The position numbers were made by a program, and so were the translations under genes. From Clostridia bacterium (GTDB lineage: Bacteria; Bacillota_A; Clostridia; Christensenellales; Borkfalkiaceae), in contig JAFTIG010000035.1 of the NCBI GenBank assembly GCA_017457015.1, positions 1-9,377 of the forward strand: a stretch of DNA of 9,377 nt. Direction: 5' to 3'. The notes beneath the pieces were generated by a model, which worked only from the letters and a program-made list of their open reading frames with translations, did no database searches and was not told the origin of the DNA. This document shows, piece after piece, positions 6,522 through 9,377 of the stretch (position 1 is its first letter; each line of letters begins with the position of its first letter).

Positions 6522-7658
6522 ATGGAAAGATATTTTAAGCGAATTGCTCTTTCGACACCAACTATGCACGGTGAAGAAATGACGTTTGTAAAAGAAGCGT
6601 TCGATAAAAACTGGATAGCTCCGCTTGGGTTTAATTGCGACAATTTTGAAGCGGAAATGTCGTGTTATTTATCTGCGGATTCAGGAAAGAAGTATTACGC
6701 GCTTGCTCTTTCTGCAGGTACTGCCGCACTGCATCTTGCTTATAAACTCGCAGGCGTTAAGCGTGGCGATAAAGTTCTTTGTTCCGATATGACCTTTGCA
6801 GCCACCGTAAATCCTATCTCTTACGAAGGTGGAGAGCAGATTTATATAGACTCGGAGTACGACACTTGGAACATGTGTCCAAAGGCACTTGAAAAGGCTT
6901 TTAAGAAGTATCCCGACGCAAAAGTTGTTGCACTTGCTCACCTTTACGGCACGCCTGCAAAGATGGATGAAATTTTAGATATTTGTTCGCGTTACAACGC
7001 CGTGCTCGTTGAAGACGCTGCCGAAGCGTTAGGTGCATCGTATAAAGGTCAAAAGATGGGCACGTTCGGAAAGTATAACGTCGTAAGTTTTAACGGCAAC
7101 AAGATTATTACCACGTCGGGTGGCGGTATGCTTATTACCGAAGATAAGTCGGCAAGGGACAAGGCGTTTTTCTGGTCTACGCAGTCTAGAGAGAATGCAC
7201 CTTGGTACCAGCATGAAGAGTTGGGGTATAATTACCGTATGTCCAACGTCGTTGCGGGTATAGGCAGAGGACAATTATTGCATCTTGACGAACATAAAGA
7301 TAAAAAGGCAAAAATTTATCATGCATACGAAAAAGGTCTTAAAGATTTACCTATCAAAATGAATCCGTACTTAAAGGATACCGATCCAAACTTTTGGCTA
7401 TCTTGCATGATAATAGACAAGGGCGTAAGAGTCAATCCGATAGACGTGCTTAAAAAGTTGGACGGATTAAATATAGAAACTAGACCTATTTGGAAACCTA
7501 TGCACATGCAACCGCTCTACAAAGAAAACGACTTTATTTCGCTCGGTGCTGACGTTGGTGCAGACGTGTTTAGTCGTGGGCTATGTTTGCCGTCCGATAT
7601 TAAGATGACCGAAGAAGAGCAAGATTTCGTAATTAAAGCGATAAAGAGTTGTTTTTAG
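6522..7658 (+). CDS. DegT/DnrJ/EryC1/StrS-family PLP-dependent sugar aminotransferase (EpsN/PglE-like)
   Basis: This 378-residue protein has the normal length for the DegT family, which transfers an amino group, usually from glutamate, to a keto-sugar nucleotide. The N-terminal segment with NWIAPLG (30-36) resembles EpsN and PglE, which make UDP-bacillosamine-type amino sugars. Visible motifs are SAGTAAL at 64-70 (cofactor phosphate binding), VEDAAEALGA at 163-172 with D165 for the pyridine nitrogen, and the Schiff-base lysine K194 in SFNGNKIITTSGGG. RPIWKPMHMQP (321-331) and SRGLCLPS (351-358) are typical C-terminal blocks. It is the first gene after the consensus promoter. Its ribosome-binding site (GGTGG, 6511-6515, 6 bases from the ATG) is weaker than those of its neighbours. 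The partner 4,6-dehydratase and acetyltransferase expected for this pathway are not in the window, so the product sugar is inference. Confidence 0.92.
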   Translation: MERYFKRIALSTPTMHGEEMTFVKEAFDKNWIAPLGFNCDNFEAEMSCYLSADSGKKYYALALSAGTAALHLAYKLAGVKRGDKVLCSDMTFAATVNPISYEGGEQIYIDSEYDTWNMCPKALEKAFKKYPDAKVVALAHLYGTPAKMDEILDICSRYNAVLVEDAAEALGASYKGQKMGTFGKYNVVSFNGNKIITTSGGGMLITEDKSARDKAFFWSTQSRENAPWYQHEELGYNYRMSNVVAGIGRGQLLHLDEHKDKKAKIYHAYEKGLKDLPIKMNPYLKDTDPNFWLSCMIIDKGVRVNPIDVLKKLDGLNIETRPIWKPMHMQPLYKENDFISLGADVGADVFSRGLCLPSDIKMTEEEQDFVIKAIKSCF

Positions 7659-7678
7659 TACAGTAAAAGGAGAAAACT

Positions 7679-8491
7679 ATGACTGAACTTCAAAGTAAAC
7701 TCGTCGACGTATTAGGTTGGTTTCACGACTTTTGTCAAAAGAACGGGCTAAAATATTACATAATAGCAGGTACGCTTCTCGGCGCGGTAAGGCATAAAGG
7801 TTTTATACCGTGGGACGACGATATCGACGTCGGCATGCCGCGCCCTGAGTACGAGAGATTGCGCGCTATGGCAAAGGAAAAACAAGACGGGCGTTTCCGT
7901 TTTGAGTTCCCGTCGCTTGACAATAAGGAATACCCTTACACCTACGGCAAGGTTTACGATACGACTACAACTTTTAACGAGAAGTTAAGGAAAATAGTAA
8001 AGCGTGGAATTTATCTTGACATCTTCCCGATTGACGGTATAGGTGACGATAAAGAAACGGCGATTAAAAATTACAAGCCGATTGAAAGGCGAATAAACTT
8101 AAACTCCATGATATCGTGCGCGTTCTTAAAAAGACGGAGCTTAAAAAAGAATTTGGCTATCGCACTCGGTAGGGTTATAAGTCCGCTATTTGTTAGTAAA
8201 AGAAAACTTGTAAAAAAGATTGACGACCTTTGTAAGTCGCGCGATTTTGAGTCAAGTAAAATAGTAAGTAATTTACTCGGTGGCTCGGGCGCAAAAGGAA
8301 TGATGCCAAAAGAATACTTTGGCGAACCAACGCCTATTCAGTTTGAGTCGCTCACCGTCTACGGATTGCAACAACCAGAAAAATATCTATCGTCAATGTA
8401 CGGCGATTATATGACTTTGCCACCCGAAGATAAACGCGTTTCTTTACACGATGCGGTTTATTGCGATTTAAATAAGAGTTATTTGGAGTAG
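7679..8491 (+). CDS. LicD-family protein (phospho-ligand transferase to glycans)
   Basis: This 270-residue protein has the LicD/FKRP nucleotidyltransferase-like core. GTLLGAVRHKGFIPWDDDID (31-50) is the family signature, and D46, D47, D48 and D50 are candidate metal-binding acidic residues. LicD enzymes move phosphocholine, or in related members phosphoglycerol or phosphoribitol, from a CDP-linked donor onto surface sugars. AAAAGGAG (7665-7672) gives a strong ribosome-binding site 6 bases before the ATG. The gene sits 20 bases after the aminotransferase and 3 bases before a TagD-like CTP-using enzyme that could make its donor. No signal peptide or clear membrane helix is visible, so it probably acts on the cytoplasmic side before export. 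Which ligand it transfers cannot be read from the sequence. Confidence 0.9.
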   Translation: MTELQSKLVDVLGWFHDFCQKNGLKYYIIAGTLLGAVRHKGFIPWDDDIDVGMPRPEYERLRAMAKEKQDGRFRFEFPSLDNKEYPYTYGKVYDTTTTFNEKLRKIVKRGIYLDIFPIDGIGDDKETAIKNYKPIERRINLNSMISCAFLKRRSLKKNLAIALGRVISPLFVSKRKLVKKIDDLCKSRDFESSKIVSNLLGGSGAKGMMPKEYFGEPTPIQFESLTVYGLQQPEKYLSSMYGDYMTLPPEDKRVSLHDAVYCDLNKSYLE

Positions 8492-8494
8492 GGG

Positions 8495-8920
8495 ATGAAA
8501 ATAGGTTATACTTGTGGCGTTTACGATTTATTCCACGTTGGGCATCTAAATTTGTTTGAACGTTGCAAAAAACATTGCGATTATTTGATAGTTGGCATTT
8601 GCAGTGACGATTACGTCCGCGTTTTTAAAAACAAAGAGCCCGTTATTAACGAGAACGATAGGGCAAGAATAGTCGGCGCGCTTAAATGCGTTGATGAAGT
8701 AGCAATCATTTCCAACGAAGAAACGGTAGATAAAGTTCTCGCGTGGAAAAAGTTTAAGTTTAACGTGCTTTTTTCTGGTGACGACTGGAAAGGCACTCCG
8801 CGCTTTTTACAAACGGAAAAGGCGTTTAAGGAATTAGGACTTAATATAGAAACGGTTTTCTTTCCTTATACACAAGGCGTATCAACTTCTCAAATAAAAG
8901 ACCAAATTGACAAAAAATAA
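8495..8920 (+). CDS. TagD-like cytidylyltransferase (glycerol-3-phosphate or related phospho-alcohol)
   Basis: This 141-residue protein matches the size of bacterial TagD (about 130 residues). The CTP-binding HxGH motif is HVGH (14-17), after GVYDLFHVGH. SGDDWKG (94-100) and the late GVSTSQI (128-134), equivalent to the family's ISTT/ISTS CTP-binding motif, are both in place. The family reaction is CTP plus a phospho-alcohol giving a CDP-alcohol and pyrophosphate; TagD itself makes CDP-glycerol. Because licD ends 3 bases upstream, I infer that this enzyme supplies the CDP-activated donor for LicD. The GGAG at 8485-8488 overlaps the end of licD and lies 6 bases before the ATG. No poly(glycerol phosphate) polymerase is visible, so a decoration role is more likely than wall teichoic acid synthesis. 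Choline or ethanolamine phosphate remain possible substrates. Confidence 0.88.
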   Translation: MKIGYTCGVYDLFHVGHLNLFERCKKHCDYLIVGICSDDYVRVFKNKEPVINENDRARIVGALKCVDEVAIISNEETVDKVLAWKKFKFNVLFSGDDWKGTPRFLQTEKAFKELGLNIETVFFPYTQGVSTSQIKDQIDKK

Positions 8921-8922
8921 TT

Positions 8923-9377
8923 ATGCTTAAAGACTTTTTAACAACGCTCACCGCAGAGTGGTGGGGGATATTAATAATTTGCGTACTCGCGCTTGCAGTG
9001 TGGCTTTTGTTGTCCGCACTCTTATACCGCGTATTTTTCAAAAGGTTTTACGATATAGTTTTGAGCGGTTTGGCATTGCTTGTACTTTCACCGATACTTT
9101 TAATACTTATCGTACTCGGTGCAATTAAAATGAAAGGTAATCCTTTCTTTACGCAACTTCGTCCCGGCAAAATAAATAAAAAAACAGGTAAGGAAAAGAT
9201 ATTCAAACTCATAAAATTCCGTACTATGACAAATGCCAAAGACGAGAACGGAAATCTTTTACCAGACGATAAGCGTTTAACCCGTTACGGCAAGATACTC
9301 CGTTCAACGTCGTTAGACGAACTCCCCGAACTAATAAACATATTTATCGGCAACATGTCCATCGTCGGCCCAAGACC
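8923..9377 (+). CDS. Initiating sugar transferase (PglC/EpsL-type phosphoglycosyl transferase), 3'-truncated by the window edge
   Basis: I translated this frame by hand: it opens with ATG 2 bases after the cytidylyltransferase stop and stays open to the window end (151 codons plus 2 bases). Residues 40-41 (KR) and 56-57 (SP) match the anchor and helix-break positions of the PglC re-entrant membrane helix, with the same 16-residue spacing. PFFTQLRPGK (74-83), IKFRTM (97-102) and SLDELPEL (130-137, catalytic dyad D132-E133) follow, and the visible part ends in MSIVGPR. This family moves a sugar-1-phosphate from a UDP-sugar to undecaprenyl phosphate at the inner membrane face, starting glycan assembly. 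An additional hydrophobic helix at about 14-38 precedes the core. No good ribosome-binding site is visible, so translation is probably coupled to the gene before. An in-frame TGA at 8908-8910 excludes an earlier start. Confidence 0.93.
   Translation, partial: MLKDFLTTLTAEWWGILIICVLALAVWLLLSALLYRVFFKRFYDIVLSGLALLVLSPILLILIVLGAIKMKGNPFFTQLRPGKINKKTGKEKIFKLIKFRTMTNAKDENGNLLPDDKRLTRYGKILRSTSLDELPELINIFIGNMSIVGPR

Noticed and set aside
6309..6569. 86-codon - strand frame across the intergenic region before the aminotransferase
   Set aside because: It crosses the strong terminator and the consensus promoter on the other strand and encodes nothing recognisable.

Overview
The window reads as chromosomal DNA of a strictly anaerobic, fermentative, Clostridia-like Bacillota. 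The reasons are a trimeric [FeFe] hydrogenase next to an Nfn/GltA-type flavoprotein, strong AGGAG-type ribosome-binding sites, short intrinsic terminators and fairly AT-rich intergenic DNA. The lineage cannot be fixed more closely from sequence alone. Every supported gene lies on the + strand. No tRNA, rRNA, insertion sequence or CRISPR array was seen.

Region 1 (1-5378) is redox metabolism. It opens with the 3' part of an NfnB/GltA-type NADPH oxidoreductase whose true start lies before the window. A short hairpin terminator follows, then a tight hydC-hydB-hydA operon. HydC (NuoE-like), HydB (NuoF-like with a C-terminal double ferredoxin domain) and HydA (the H-cluster subunit) together match the family of NAD- and ferredoxin-linked electron-bifurcating or confurcating hydrogenases. 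All expected cluster ligands and H-cluster motifs are intact. Together with Nfn, such a cell would balance NADH, reduced ferredoxin, NADPH and H2.

Region 2 (5379-6366) holds one integral-membrane DUF1295-family gene. A 12-bp terminator-like hairpin ends just before its ribosome-binding site, and a strong terminator with a 7-T run follows it.

Region 3 (6367-9377) is the start of a surface-glycan operon. A sigma70/sigmaA promoter with perfect consensus (TTGACA, 17 bp, TATAAT) drives a DegT/EpsN-like sugar aminotransferase, a LicD-family protein, a TagD-like cytidylyltransferase and a PglC/EpsL-type initiating sugar transferase that runs off the window end. The likely logic is that an amino-sugar nucleotide is made, a membrane phosphoglycosyl transferase loads it onto a lipid carrier, and the glycan is decorated with a phospho-alcohol activated by CTP (cytidylyltransferase plus LicD). 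The exact substrates are inference.

No clearly novel system was found. The points most worth checking are the LicD/TagD pairing, the extra N-terminal membrane helix on the sugar transferase, the consensus promoter, and the weak terminators that sit just upstream of hydC and of the DUF1295 gene.
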